Shown: positions 1 through 7,090, numbered from the stretch's first letter. The stretch: 12,320 bases of DNA from Candidatus Mediterraneibacter gallistercoris (GCA_019119745.1 DWWI01000132.1:1-12320); one strand, 5' to 3'. Notes: a model not told the origin generated them from the letters alone. Translations and numbers: made by a program.

Positions 1-342
1 AAACTTCCGATCCTCGTATACCCGACACTGCACTATCAGAACGGCGGTCTGGAGATCTGTGGAGACGGATTCACAAAAGTGATCGACAACCTGCTCGTAG
101 CAGGAGAGGCTGTCGGCGGTATCCACGGAAGAAACCGTCTGATGGGCAATTCGCTTCTTGATATCATCGTATTCGGACGCAATGCAGGTAAGGCTGCCGC
201 TGCGAAAGCGAAGAATGTAGAGCTGGGTAATATGAATCTGGATCACATTCAGGCATACGCTGAGGAGTTAAAAGAGGCAGGAATTGACACCGGTGATGTA
301 TCCCCGCTCCTTCTTCCGAAGTATGCAAGACACGAGAGATAG
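1..342 (+). CDS. SdhA/FrdA-like FAD-dependent flavoprotein, C-terminal part (partial)
   Basis: An open frame enters from the left edge and ends at TAG 340-342, leaving the last 113 residues. The segment HYQNGGL (visible residues 11-17), then VAGEAVGGIHGRNRLMGNSLL (33-53) and IIVFGRNAGKAAA, matches the end of the FAD-binding/capping region of the succinate dehydrogenase, fumarate reductase and L-aspartate oxidase flavoprotein family. In that family the His of HYxxGG and the Arg of the NRL motif contact the dicarboxylate, and both are present here (His11, Arg46). Only about 60 residues follow the NRL motif, so the long C-terminal helical domain of respiratory SdhA/FrdA is reduced. That points to a soluble or short type. 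The transporter start follows after 14 bp, and fumarase genes lie downstream, so fumarate reduction is the favoured activity. This is inferred from context. Other FAD_binding_2 oxidoreductases remain possible because the N-terminus, which would show any FMN-binding domain, is outside the window. Confidence 0.8.
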   Translation, partial: KLPILVYPTLHYQNGGLEICGDGFTKVIDNLLVAGEAVGGIHGRNRLMGNSLLDIIVFGRNAGKAAAAKAKNVELGNMNLDHIQAYAEELKEAGIDTGDVSPLLLPKYARHER

Positions 343-356
343 GAAAGGGAGAGAAA

Positions 357-1526
357 ATGTTTTTAGTTAACTGGTTTCAGGAAAGTGTAATGGGGGAAAC
401 CCTGATGGTCTTATTCCTTGTAGCTTTCATCGGCTATCTTGTGGGAAGCATTACGATCAAAGGGGTTGAGCTGGGGACGGCAGGCGTACTGCTTGTCGCC
501 CTGGTATTCGGTCATTTCCTCGGACATGACGAAGGTCTGGTCGAAGGACTTGGGATGTTCCAGGATCTGGGACTTATCTGCTTTGTTACGTCCGTCGGCT
601 TTATCGCCGGACCGAAATTCTTCCGCAACTTTAAGATCAATGCAAAATCCTATATCCTGCTCGGGTTCATCATCATTGCGATCGGCGCCCTCGTTACGGC
701 GGGGATCATCGAGATCGCGGGAGTTCCGACTGATATCACGGTCGGTATGATGTCCGGAGCCCTGACGAGTACGCCGGGACTCGCAGCGGCGCTTGATGCC
801 ACAGGTTCCGCCAACGCTTCCATCGGATACGGTATCGCCTATCCGTTTGGCGTAGTGGGAGTGGTGCTCTTCGTACAGCTGATGCCAAAGATCCTGCATA
901 CAGATATGGATGCAGAGCGCGCGCAGTTCGAAGCTGCCCAGAATGTAGGAGATATAGCAAAAAAAGATAAACTGTTCCACGTAGATCCGATGGGATTCTT
1001 CCCGTATGCGCTGGCGATCGCTCTCGGTATCGTCCTGGCGAAGATCGTGATCCCGCTTCCGGGCGCAGCGCAGTTCTCTTTGGGAACGTCAGGCGGCCCG
1101 CTGATCGCGGGTCTGATCCTCGGTCATTTCGGTCATGCCGGAAAGATCAGCTTCCATGTGGAAAAATCTGTGCTTGAGTGCTTAAGAGAATTCGGTCTTG
1201 CGCTGTTCCTGATCGGAGCAGGTGTGGAGGCCGGTGCCGGATTTATCGAAATCCTGAAAGAACACGGACTGATCCTGTTCGTGTACGGTGCACTGATCAC
1301 ACTGATCCCGATGATCGTCGGATATTTTGTTGCCACAAAGCTGATGAAACTGAGCCTGTTCAACACACTCGGCTCTATCTGCGGAGGGATGACAAGTACG
1401 CCGGCCCTGGGAACACTGATCCGTGTAACGGGAACGGACGATGTGGCATCAGCTTATGCGGCTACATATCCGGTAGCACTTGTATTTGTCGTACTGGCCT
1501 GCCAGTTTATCGGAATCTTCTTATAA
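357..1526 (+). CDS. AspT/YidE-like aspartate-alanine exchanger family transporter lacking RCK domains
   Basis: This is a 389-residue, very hydrophobic membrane protein. An internal duplication is visible. Residues 134-174 (GALTSTPGLAAAL..TG...GYG.AYPFGVV) align with residues 343-383 (GGMTSTPALGTLI..TG...AYAATYPVALV), an offset of 209 residues. The TSTPxL...TG...AYP signature repeated in two halves is typical of the AspT/YidE/YbjL duplication family (AAE family). Classical members have about 540-560 residues, with two cytoplasmic TrkA-C (RCK) domains between the halves. Here the linker (about 181-211) is only some 30 mostly polar residues, so the regulatory domains are absent. The start ATG follows a purine-rich ribosome binding site (AGGAAAGGGAGAG, 341-353). 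The gene probably shares a transcript with the flavoprotein 14 bp upstream and perhaps with the fumarase genes downstream. The substrate cannot be read from sequence. Exchange of C4-dicarboxylates or of aspartate is inferred from the neighbours. Confidence 0.85.
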   Translation: MFLVNWFQESVMGETLMVLFLVAFIGYLVGSITIKGVELGTAGVLLVALVFGHFLGHDEGLVEGLGMFQDLGLICFVTSVGFIAGPKFFRNFKINAKSYILLGFIIIAIGALVTAGIIEIAGVPTDITVGMMSGALTSTPGLAAALDATGSANASIGYGIAYPFGVVGVVLFVQLMPKILHTDMDAERAQFEAAQNVGDIAKKDKLFHVDPMGFFPYALAIALGIVLAKIVIPLPGAAQFSLGTSGGPLIAGLILGHFGHAGKISFHVEKSVLECLREFGLALFLIGAGVEAGAGFIEILKEHGLILFVYGALITLIPMIVGYFVATKLMKLSLFNTLGSICGGMTSTPALGTLIRVTGTDDVASAYAATYPVALVFVVLACQFIGIFL

Positions 1527-1566
1527 ACAGTCCGGCTGTACAAAATTATTAAAATTGTTTGTTATG

Positions 1567-1598
1567 AACCGTGTGGATGCAAAAGCATCTTCGCGGTT
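1567..1598 (+). promoter_or_regulatory. Intergenic mRNA hairpin upstream of the fumarase genes
   Basis: A 14-nt arm (1567-1580) pairs with 1585-1598 around an AAAA loop, with one T-T mismatch and two G-T wobbles. It lies in the 123-bp gap between the transporter and the fumarase alpha gene, about 32 nt before the fumarase ribosome binding site. Only TTTA follows the stem, so it does not look like an intrinsic terminator. A role in mRNA processing or differential stability within one transcript is an inference. I found no convincing promoter in this gap. Confidence 0.45.
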
Positions 1599-1630
1599 TA
1601 TGCAGAATACTAAGAAAATGAAATGTAAGT

Positions 1631-1640
1631 AGGGAAGGAG
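1631..1640 (+). promoter_or_regulatory. Ribosome binding site deciding the fumarase alpha start
   Basis: AGGGAAGGAG ends 9 nt before ATG 1650. An in-frame TTG at 1641 directly abuts the site and leaves no spacer, so the ATG is the supported start. Confidence 0.75.
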
Positions 1641-1649
1641 TTGACTTTC

Positions 1650-2492
1650 ATGCGTGAAATCAATGTAAGTACACTTACTGATGTGATCGAGAGATTGTGC
1701 ATTGAAGCAAATGAACATCTCCCGGAGGATGTAAAATGCGCGATCCGCGACTGCCGTGCCTGTGAGGATGGCGAAATCGCACAGGGAGTTCTTGACAATA
1801 TTATCGAGAACTATGAGATCGCAGACAGCGAAAACGTACCGATCTGCCAGGACACCGGAATGGCATGTGTATTCCTTGAGATCGGACAGGATGTTCATCT
1901 TGTAGGCGGAGATCTGGCGGAGGCTGTAGACGAAGGCGTTCGCCGCGGATATACAAACGGATATCTGCGTAAATCTGTTGTAAAGGATCCGGTGCGCCGC
2001 GGTAATACCGGCGATAATACACCGGCAATGCTCTACACAGAGATTGTACCGGGTGAGAATATCAAGATCACAGTAGGACCGAAAGGATTCGGCAGTGAGA
2101 ACATGAGCCAGATCCGTATGTTTAAGCCGTCAGCAGGCCTTCAGGGAATCAAAGATTTCATCATCGAGGCTGTTGAGACAGCGGGACCGAATCCGTGTCC
2201 GCCTATGGTAGTAGGTGTAGGTATCGGCGGAACATTTGACAAGTGCGCGCTCCTCGCAAAGAAAGCGCTTATGAGACCTCTTGATTCATCCAACCCGGAT
2301 CCGTTCTATGCAGATCTTGAGAAGGAAATGCTGGAGAAAATCAATGAGCTGGGAATCGGACCGCAGGGATTCGGCGGAAAGACAACAGCAATCGGTCTTA
2401 ATATCGAGACAATGCCGACACATATCGCAGGAATGCCGTGTGCAGTTAATATCAACTGTCACGTGACACGTCACAAAACGGAGGTGATATAA
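1650..2492 (+). CDS. fumA: Class I fumarate hydratase, alpha subunit
   Basis: This 280-residue protein matches the usual length of the alpha (N-terminal) subunit of the two-subunit, [4Fe-4S]-dependent class I fumarase. The enzyme reversibly hydrates fumarate to L-malate in the cytoplasm. The three expected cluster cysteines are visible: Cys66 in ICQDTG, Cys183 in [15 protein letters not shown], and Cys270 in [20 protein letters not shown] (117-127) and [11 protein letters not shown] (143-153) are further family motifs. The start is ATG 1650, set by the AGGGAAGGAG site. The stop TAA directly abuts the ATG of the beta subunit, with the beta ribosome binding site inside the end of this gene, so translational coupling is likely. 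Class I fumarases are oxygen-sensitive, which fits an anaerobe. Closely related L-tartrate dehydratase subunits share this fold. The fumarase assignment is supported by overall match and by the flavoprotein and transporter neighbours but is not proved by sequence alone. Confidence 0.93.
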   Translation: MREINVSTLTDVIERLCIEANEHLPEDVKCAIRDCRACEDGEIAQGVLDNIIENYEIADSENVPICQDTGMACVFLEIGQDVHLVGGDLAEAVDEGVRRGYTNGYLRKSVVKDPVRRGNTGDNTPAMLYTEIVPGENIKITVGPKGFGSENMSQIRMFKPSAGLQGIKDFIIEAVETAGPNPCPPMVVGVGIGGTFDKCALLAKKALMRPLDSSNPDPFYADLEKEMLEKINELGIGPQGFGGKTTAIGLNIETMPTHIAGMPCAVNINCHVTRHKTEVI

Positions 2493-3050
2493 ATGGCAAG
2501 AAAGATTACATTACCACTTACAGAGGAACTTGCTAAGACACTCCATGCAGGAGATCAGGTACTTCTTACGGGAACAATCTATACTTCCCGTGATGCCGGA
2601 CACAAAAGAATGTGTGAAGCACTTGCCAAAGGTGAGGATATCCCGTTTGATCCGAAGGATGCAACGATCTACTATGTAGGACCGACTCCGGCAAAACCGG
2701 GTCATGTAATCGGAAGCGCCGGCCCGACTACCAGCGGACGTATGGATGCATATGCTCCGACAATGATGTCAGTAGGAGCCCGCGGAATGATCGGAAAAGG
2801 CGCGCGTCTTCCGGAAGTAGTAGAAGCCATGAAAAAGTATAGCGGCGTTTATTTCGGAGCCATTGGCGGCGCGGGAGCTCTCCTTGCAAAATGTATAAAG
2901 AAAGCTGAGCTTATCGCATACGAAGATCTCGGTGCAGAGGCGCTGAGAAAGCTCTATGTTGAGGATATGCCGCTTGTTGTTATTATTGACAGCGAGGGAA
3001 ATAACCTTTACGAAGAGGGAAGAAAAGCTTATCTTGATTCTAAGAAATAA
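2493..3050 (+). CDS. fumB: Class I fumarate hydratase, beta subunit
   Basis: This 185-residue protein corresponds to the C-terminal (beta) subunit of class I fumarase. It pairs with the alpha subunit to complete the fumarate/malate site. Typical motifs are visible: TSRDAGHKRM (31-40), YVGPTPAKPGHVIGSAGPTTSGRMD (61-85), RGMIGKG (97-103) and YEDLGAEALRKLYVEDMP (143-160). The TSRDAGH and GPTTSGRMD segments are the conserved substrate-binding parts of the beta subunit family. The ATG starts immediately after the alpha stop codon, with GGAGGTGAT (2480-2488) as the ribosome binding site. It is the last gene of the plus-strand cluster and is followed by a structured terminator-like element. Tartrate dehydratase beta is the main alternative. 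The symbol follows the two-subunit usage and does not mean the E. coli FumB isozyme. Confidence 0.93.
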   Translation: MARKITLPLTEELAKTLHAGDQVLLTGTIYTSRDAGHKRMCEALAKGEDIPFDPKDATIYYVGPTPAKPGHVIGSAGPTTSGRMDAYAPTMMSVGARGMIGKGARLPEVVEAMKKYSGVYFGAIGGAGALLAKCIKKAELIAYEDLGAEALRKLYVEDMPLVVIIDSEGNNLYEEGRKAYLDSKK

Positions 3051-3078
3051 TTGATTGACGGAGATAAAAGGAATTTCC

Positions 3079-3216
3079 GCCGGGATATAAGTGTCATTAT
3101 CAGACGCGCTTGCGCTCGGGCCGCAACATAGCAGTACATAAGGCTGCAAAGGACGCAGCCTAAGTGCTGATGTTGCTCTACGGTCTTCAAATGACACTTA
3201 TATCCCGGCTTTTTTT
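3079..3216 (+). terminator. Large structured element with perfect 20-bp basal stem and T7, terminator-like
   Basis: The arm 3079-3098 (GCCGGGATATAAGTGTCATT) is perfectly complementary to 3190-3209 and is followed directly by seven T residues (3210-3216), as in an intrinsic terminator of plus-strand transcripts. Unusually, the arms are 91 nt apart, and the interior folds further. GGCCG 3119-3123 pairs with 3181-3185 (one wobble). CAACAT 3124-3129 pairs with 3170-3175, and AGCA 3130-3133 with 3165-3168. AGGCTGC 3141-3147 pairs with 3155-3161 around a 7-nt loop. Termination of the fumarase transcript is the simplest role. A non-coding RNA or a small inverted-repeat element (MITE-like) are alternatives. 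I see no clear target-site duplication at the flanks. Confidence 0.6.
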
Positions 3217-3277
3217 GTCTCCGGCAGGGAAGATTCAGAAGTGGAAGGGTAATGCAAGGGAAATGTTCGGGAAATAG

Positions 3278-3325
3278 AAAAAACCTGAAGATGCCAAGAT
3301 TTCTCAACGACATCTCAGGTTTTTT
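3278..3325. terminator. Bidirectional intrinsic terminator between fumarase and galT
   Basis: The left arm 3278-3293 (A6, then CCTGA, one bulged A, GATG) pairs with 3311-3325 (CATCTCAGG, then T6). The 17-nt loop is 3294-3310. Both strands read a stem followed by a T tract. It can therefore stop galT transcripts on the minus strand, 15 bp after the galT stop codon, and block read-through from the fumarase side. Confidence 0.8.
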
Positions 3326-3340
3326 ACAATGAGGTTCCTA

Positions 3341-4831
3341 TTATAATACGTCGATGAAACGGTGGAATGCTTTCAGTCCGTCTTCTGTACATTTATATAC
3401 TCCTGCGTCTTCGAGTACCTGACAGAATACCTTGCCGACTTCCTGTTCGAGGATATGCTCGATGTTTTCAGCGTTTACATCAGGATAGGACGGAAGGAAT
3501 TCGTCTACCCAGTCTGCATGTTTCTCGATCTGTTCGTTGCTTCGGATATCTTTCCCTTCGAGAATATATTCTTTCAGAAGTTCCATCTCGCCTTTCAGAC
3601 GTGCCGGAAGGACAGCGAGTCCCATTACTTCGATCAATCCGATGTTCTCCTTTTTGATGTGGTGCAGTTTTGCGTGAGGATGATAAACACCCAGCGGATG
3701 CTCCTCTGTAGTGATATTGTTTCTGAGAGTCAGATCCAGTTCGTATAATCCGTCTTTCATACGTGCGATTGGAGTGATCGTATTGTGCGGTGTCCCGTCT
3801 GTCTCAGCGTAGATAAATGCATCCTCGTCCGTGTAAGCACGCCATTTGCCGAGAATATGGTCTGCAAGATCGATAATGCGTTCTGTATCTTTTCCGCGCA
3901 GACGGATAACAGACAGCGGCCATTTGACGATGCCGGCTTCCACATCTTCATAGCCCGCTACCGTAAAGTTTTCAATGATCGGTGCCTTTGCCATGGCGAA
4001 TGTGTAATGTCCGCCCTGGAAATGGTCGTGGCTTAAGATGGAGCCGCCGACGATCGGAAGATCCGCGTTGGAGCCGAGGAAGTAGTGGGGGAAGAGTTTG
4101 ATGAAATCAAACAGCTTCGCAAAAGCATTGCGGTCGATTTTCATCGGAATATGCTCTCCGTTAAATACGATGCAGTGCTCGTTGTAATATACATAAGGTG
4201 AGTACTGGAATCCCCATTTCTTTCCCTGAATTGTGATCGGAATGATACGGTGATTCTCACGGGCCGGATGGTTTACGCGTCCGGCATAGCCCTCATTTTC
4301 CATACAGAGCTGGCATTTCGGGTATGAGGAAGATTTGGCAGCTCCGGCGGCTGCGATAGCCTTCGGATCTTTCTCCGGCTTGGAGAGATTAATCGTAATA
4401 TCCAGCGTGCCGTACTGTGTATCTACCGTCCATTTGCGGTCGCGTCTTATACGGTCGCGGCGGATATAGTTGGTATCCTGACTGAATTTATAGTAGTAGG
4501 CGGTTGCATCCTCCGGGGATTTCTCGTATTCTTTCCAGAATTTTTCCTGAACCTGTGCCGGGCGGGGTACGAGGCAGTTCATAAGTTTCGTGTCAAAAAG
4601 GTCACGGTATGTAATGCTGTCTTCGATAATGCCGCGTTTTACAGCCTCGTCGAGAAGATCCTTTAAGACATCCTCGAGAACGATATTGTCCAGATCGCAG
4701 GGTACATCCTCATAATCGTCTTCTTTCATAAGGTCAAGAAGCAGATTCGTTGTGTAAATCCGTTCGCTCTCGGGTGTCAGCCCTGTGTTAATCCCGTACT
4801 GTACCAGTTTCTTAATTGATTCGTAAATCAT
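3341..4831 (-). CDS. galT: Galactose-1-phosphate uridylyltransferase, Firmicutes type (GalT2)
   Basis: This 496-residue cytoplasmic enzyme exchanges UMP between UDP-glucose and galactose-1-phosphate in the Leloir pathway. The length and the N-terminal sequence (MIYESIKKLVQYGINTGL) match the long Firmicutes GalT family, not the roughly 350-residue E. coli type. The segment GGSILSHDHFQGG (residues 262-274) carries the His-x-His-x-Gln element (His268, His270, Gln272) that corresponds to the HPHPQ nucleotidylated-histidine motif of the classical family. A CxxC pair (Cys173, Cys176) precedes NEGYAGRVNHPAREN. The start is ATG at 4829-4831, with AAGGAG (complement of about 4842-4847) as ribosome binding site. 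The gene lies 52 bp downstream of galK on the same strand, without an intervening terminator, so the two form an operon. No epimerase (galE) or mutarotase is in the window. Confidence 0.95.
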   Translation of the reverse strand: MIYESIKKLVQYGINTGLTPESERIYTTNLLLDLMKEDDYEDVPCDLDNIVLEDVLKDLLDEAVKRGIIEDSITYRDLFDTKLMNCLVPRPAQVQEKFWKEYEKSPEDATAYYYKFSQDTNYIRRDRIRRDRKWTVDTQYGTLDITINLSKPEKDPKAIAAAGAAKSSSYPKCQLCMENEGYAGRVNHPARENHRIIPITIQGKKWGFQYSPYVYYNEHCIVFNGEHIPMKIDRNAFAKLFDFIKLFPHYFLGSNADLPIVGGSILSHDHFQGGHYTFAMAKAPIIENFTVAGYEDVEAGIVKWPLSVIRLRGKDTERIIDLADHILGKWRAYTDEDAFIYAETDGTPHNTITPIARMKDGLYELDLTLRNNITTEEHPLGVYHPHAKLHHIKKENIGLIEVMGLAVLPARLKGEMELLKEYILEGKDIRSNEQIEKHADWVDEFLPSYPDVNAENIEHILEQEVGKVFCQVLEDAGVYKCTEDGLKAFHRFIDVL

Positions 4832-4883
4832 GGCTGATTTCTCCTTTCAGAAAATAATGTGCATATCTGTTGTCAGATGTATA

Positions 4884-6053
4884 CTAATCGATCCGGGAAG
4901 CTCCGTCTCCGATATCTACTGTATAGAATTCTGCTTCATGTCCGACTTTCTCTTTATAAACTTTACCGATTTCATTGATGAACGTATCTACAGAATCATT
5001 TTTGACGATACTTACCGTACATCCTCCAAATCCGCCTCCGGTGATACGGGAACCGATCACTCCCGGAATTTTCCATGCAAGGTCAACGAGAATGTCAATC
5101 TCTTCGCAGGATACTTCATAGTCGTCGCGCAGAGAGATATGAGACTGGTTCATAAGCTGACCGAATTTATTGATATCTCCGTCTCTTAATGCAGCTACAG
5201 CGTCAATTGTACGCTGGTTCTCATATACCGCATGTTTTGCACGTTTCAGCTGTACAGGATCCGTGATAAGCTCTTTGTTAGCCTCAAATTCATCCGGAGT
5301 AAGATCTCCCAGCGCGTTGATGTCCAGTTTTGTTTTCAGCGCTGCAAGAGCATCTGTACATTCCTGACGTCTGTCATTGTATGCAGAATCCACAAGGCTG
5401 TGTTTTACCTTGCTGTTGGTGATCACGATCTTTGCGTCTTCCAGATGGATCGGGGCATATTCATATTTCATTGTGTTCGTATCAAGGAAGATTGCGTTGT
5501 CTTTTTTGCCCATGGCAACGGCGAACTGATCCATGATACCGCAGTTGCAGCCGTTGAAATTGTTTTCGGAATACTGTCCGATCAGCGCAAGGTCTGTCAT
5601 GGTCAGATCTGTGATTCCGTACAGATCAGTCAGGATAACTCCGGTGAGAACTTCCAGTGATGCGGAAGAGGAGAGCCCTGAACCGTTCGGAATATTACCC
5701 CAGATGACCATGTCAAAACCTGTGTCCAGCTTATATCCTTTTTCAGCGAAAGCCCATACAACACCTAAGGGGTAATTTGCCCAGTTGTATTCTTTCTTGT
5801 TTGTCAGGTCGTCAAGAGAGGCCTCGACTACTCCGAATGTGTCCAGATTCATGGAATAAAAATGTATCATACGGTCATCGCGTTTTCTTGCCACGCCATA
5901 TGTTCCCATCGTAAGAGCACACGGGAAAACGTGTCCTCCGTTGTAGTCCGTATGTTCACCGATCAGGTTTACGCGGCCAGGTGAAAAATAGAAGTGAGCT
6001 CCCTCGGAATTCCCGAAAAGTTCTGCAAATTTGTCCAAAAGTTTCTGTTTCAT
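4884..6053 (-). CDS. galK: Galactokinase
   Basis: This 389-residue GHMP-family kinase phosphorylates galactose to galactose-1-phosphate using ATP, the first committed step of the Leloir pathway. The galactokinase signature GRVNLIGEHTDYNGG is at residues 26-40. The GHMP ATP-binding loop PNGSGLSSSAS is at 122-132. The catalytic-base region GIMDQF, with Asp175, follows. The C-terminal glycine-rich motif GSRITGGGFGGC is at 334-345. The full length agrees with bacterial GalK (about 380-390). The start ATG at 6051-6053 is preceded by a strong AGGAGGAT site on the minus strand (complement of 6061-6068) at 7-nt spacing. It is the first gene of a galK-galT operon, read from a promoter in the divergent region shared with an AraC-type regulator. 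Confidence 0.96.
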   Translation of the reverse strand: MKQKLLDKFAELFGNSEGAHFYFSPGRVNLIGEHTDYNGGHVFPCALTMGTYGVARKRDDRMIHFYSMNLDTFGVVEASLDDLTNKKEYNWANYPLGVVWAFAEKGYKLDTGFDMVIWGNIPNGSGLSSSASLEVLTGVILTDLYGITDLTMTDLALIGQYSENNFNGCNCGIMDQFAVAMGKKDNAIFLDTNTMKYEYAPIHLEDAKIVITNSKVKHSLVDSAYNDRRQECTDALAALKTKLDINALGDLTPDEFEANKELITDPVQLKRAKHAVYENQRTIDAVAALRDGDINKFGQLMNQSHISLRDDYEVSCEEIDILVDLAWKIPGVIGSRITGGGFGGCTVSIVKNDSVDTFINEIGKVYKEKVGHEAEFYTVDIGDGASRID

Positions 6054-6086
6054 TCTGATGATCCTCCTCAGTCTTGAAAAATGTGA

Positions 6087-6102
6087 ATCAGTTTATTCTG
6101 AT
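6087..6102. promoter_or_regulatory. Inverted repeat at the predicted galK transcription start
   Basis: ATCAG, a 6-nt spacer and CTGAT form an inverted repeat just downstream of the predicted galK -10. It directly abuts and slightly overlaps a 10-bp perfect palindrome, ATACTAGTAT (6101-6110), that covers most of that -10. The position suits a repressor operator or a 5' stem in the galK mRNA. No binding protein can be named. Confidence 0.25.
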
Positions 6103-6105
6103 ACT

Positions 6106-6135
6106 AGTATAATCGAATAAGACCGTTAAAGTCCA
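6106..6135 (-). promoter_or_regulatory. Predicted galKT promoter
   Basis: On the minus strand the -10 TATACT (complement of 6106-6111, 5 of 6 consensus) lies 18 bp from TGGACT (complement of 6130-6135, 4 of 6 matches to TTGACA). Transcription would start near 6099, giving a leader of about 45 nt before galK. The weak -35 is consistent with activator dependence. Confidence 0.5.
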
Positions 6136-6141
6136 TAAAAA

Positions 6142-6161
6142 TTACGTGCAAATTTATGTAA
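6142..6161. promoter_or_regulatory. Candidate shared operator between divergent gal promoters
   Basis: TTAC at 6142-6145 and GTAA at 6158-6161 form an imperfect inverted repeat around an A/T-rich centre. It lies in the 31-bp interval between the two predicted -35 boxes, where an AraC-type activator could act on both promoters. The match is short and could be chance. Confidence 0.2.
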
Positions 6162-6166
6162 AAATG

Positions 6167-6195
6167 TTGCGCGAACAAAGCGGCAATATTATAAT
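6167..6195 (+). promoter_or_regulatory. Predicted promoter of the araC-tcdA-rarA unit
   Basis: A consensus -10 TATAAT (6190-6195) lies 17 bp from a weak -35 TTGCGC (6167-6172, 3 of 6). The -10 sits within a 12-bp palindrome, ATATTATAATAT (6186-6197). Transcription would begin near 6202, leaving a 38-nt leader to ATG 6240. Confidence 0.5.
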
Positions 6196-6239
6196 ATCTT
6201 TTGCAGCTGTAAATGGCGGATATCAAGGTGGTATGAAAT

Positions 6240-7079
6240 ATGTCAGATTCATATAAACATTCTTATAAAGTAGGAGAAGATTTCCTGAACTCGCTGTCTG
6301 TCTATAATGTAGGGTATCAGAAATGTGAGCCGGAGTATCAGTGGGGACCTGGAATACGGGATCATTACTGTATACATCATATTATTTCCGGAAGCGGAGT
6401 ATATACAACAGGAAAGGTATCGGTCCGGCTGACGGCAGGCGACACCTTTATACTGTTCCCGGGCACTACGCTTCAGTATCAGGCGGATAAGGATGAACCG
6501 TGGGAGTACTGCTGGGCAGGGTTTATGGGAACAGATGCTGCATCTATTATAAGAAATACAGGATTCAGCAAAGAGACCCCTTATATTCTGAAAGGAAAGA
6601 TCCCGGAAGAAAAAATAAGGAACGGCCTGGAAGAGATATATCTGAACAAAGGGAATACATATGAATCTTCAGTTGCCATGACCGGAAGTCTGTACAGTCT
6701 CCTTGCCCTGTTTATGCATTATGCGGAAACGACTGAGCCGGAGAAGGATTCCCATGTTATGTACGTGGAGAAAGCGATAAGTTACATTGAGACGAACTAT
6801 TCGTACCCTATAACGGTTGAGGATATCGCTTATTACGTGGGGATCAGCAGGAGTCATCTGTTCCGGTCTTTCCAGAATTACATGAGTAAATCCCCGAAAG
6901 ACTATCTTTCCGGATACCGGATACGTCAGGCGTGCCGTCTGTTACGGGAGACAGACCTGTCCGTATCTACCATTGCATATTCTGTGGGCTTTGAGAATAA
7001 CCTGTATTTCTCAAAGGCATTCCGGAAGCAGAAGGGAATGAGCCCTTCAGAATACAGAAAATCAAAGAAGGCAAAATGA
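6240..7079 (+). CDS. AraC/XylS-family transcriptional regulator, probably of the gal operon
   Basis: This 279-residue regulator has the usual two-part design. The N-terminal cupin-like sensor (about 20-160) contains the segment DHYCIHHIISGSGVYTTG and LTAGDTFILFPGTTLQYQ, typical of the arabinose-binding AraC domain. The C-terminal DNA-binding domain (about 175-275) has two helix-turn-helix units. The first is ITVEDIAYYVGISRSHLFRSFQ (191-212). The second is LSVSTIAYSVGFENNLYFSKAFRKQKGMSPSEYR (240-273), which is the AraC signature. The start ATG 6240 follows AAGGTGG (6225-6231). It faces galK across 186 bp, so control of galactose catabolism is likely. The ligand is unknown, and this is inferred from position. 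Its stop codon overlaps a possible tcdA ATG at 7076. Confidence 0.9.
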   Translation: MSDSYKHSYKVGEDFLNSLSVYNVGYQKCEPEYQWGPGIRDHYCIHHIISGSGVYTTGKVSVRLTAGDTFILFPGTTLQYQADKDEPWEYCWAGFMGTDAASIIRNTGFSKETPYILKGKIPEEKIRNGLEEIYLNKGNTYESSVAMTGSLYSLLALFMHYAETTEPEKDSHVMYVEKAISYIETNYSYPITVEDIAYYVGISRSHLFRSFQNYMSKSPKDYLSGYRIRQACRLLRETDLSVSTIAYSVGFENNLYFSKAFRKQKGMSPSEYRKSKKAK

Positions 7080-7090
7080 AGGAGACAGCC

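Noticed and set aside
411..980. Long minus-strand open frame (189 codons) opposite the transporter gene
   Set aside because: It lies wholly within a clear transporter gene. Its translation is rich in Arg, Asp, Ser and Cys and matches no family I know, as expected of a shadow frame.
1641..1649. Upstream TTG start for the fumarase alpha subunit
   Set aside because: It directly abuts the ribosome binding site with no spacing. ATG 1650 has a 9-nt spacer and fits family N-termini.
3079..3209. Insertion sequence remnant with terminal inverted repeats
   Set aside because: The 20-bp arms are compatible with a miniature element. However, there is no transposase remnant or clear target duplication, and the adjacent T tract favours a terminator. 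The idea is kept only as an alternative.
3079..3216. CRISPR, tRNA or known riboswitch in the gap after the fumarase genes
   Set aside because: There are no regularly spaced repeats and no cloverleaf. The element follows its gene and ends in a terminator stem, and I do not recognise a conserved ligand-binding core.
6233..6256. Seven-codon minicistron overlapping the AraC-family gene start
   Set aside because: It begins almost on the ribosome binding site used for ATG 6240, and an open frame this short is expected by chance.
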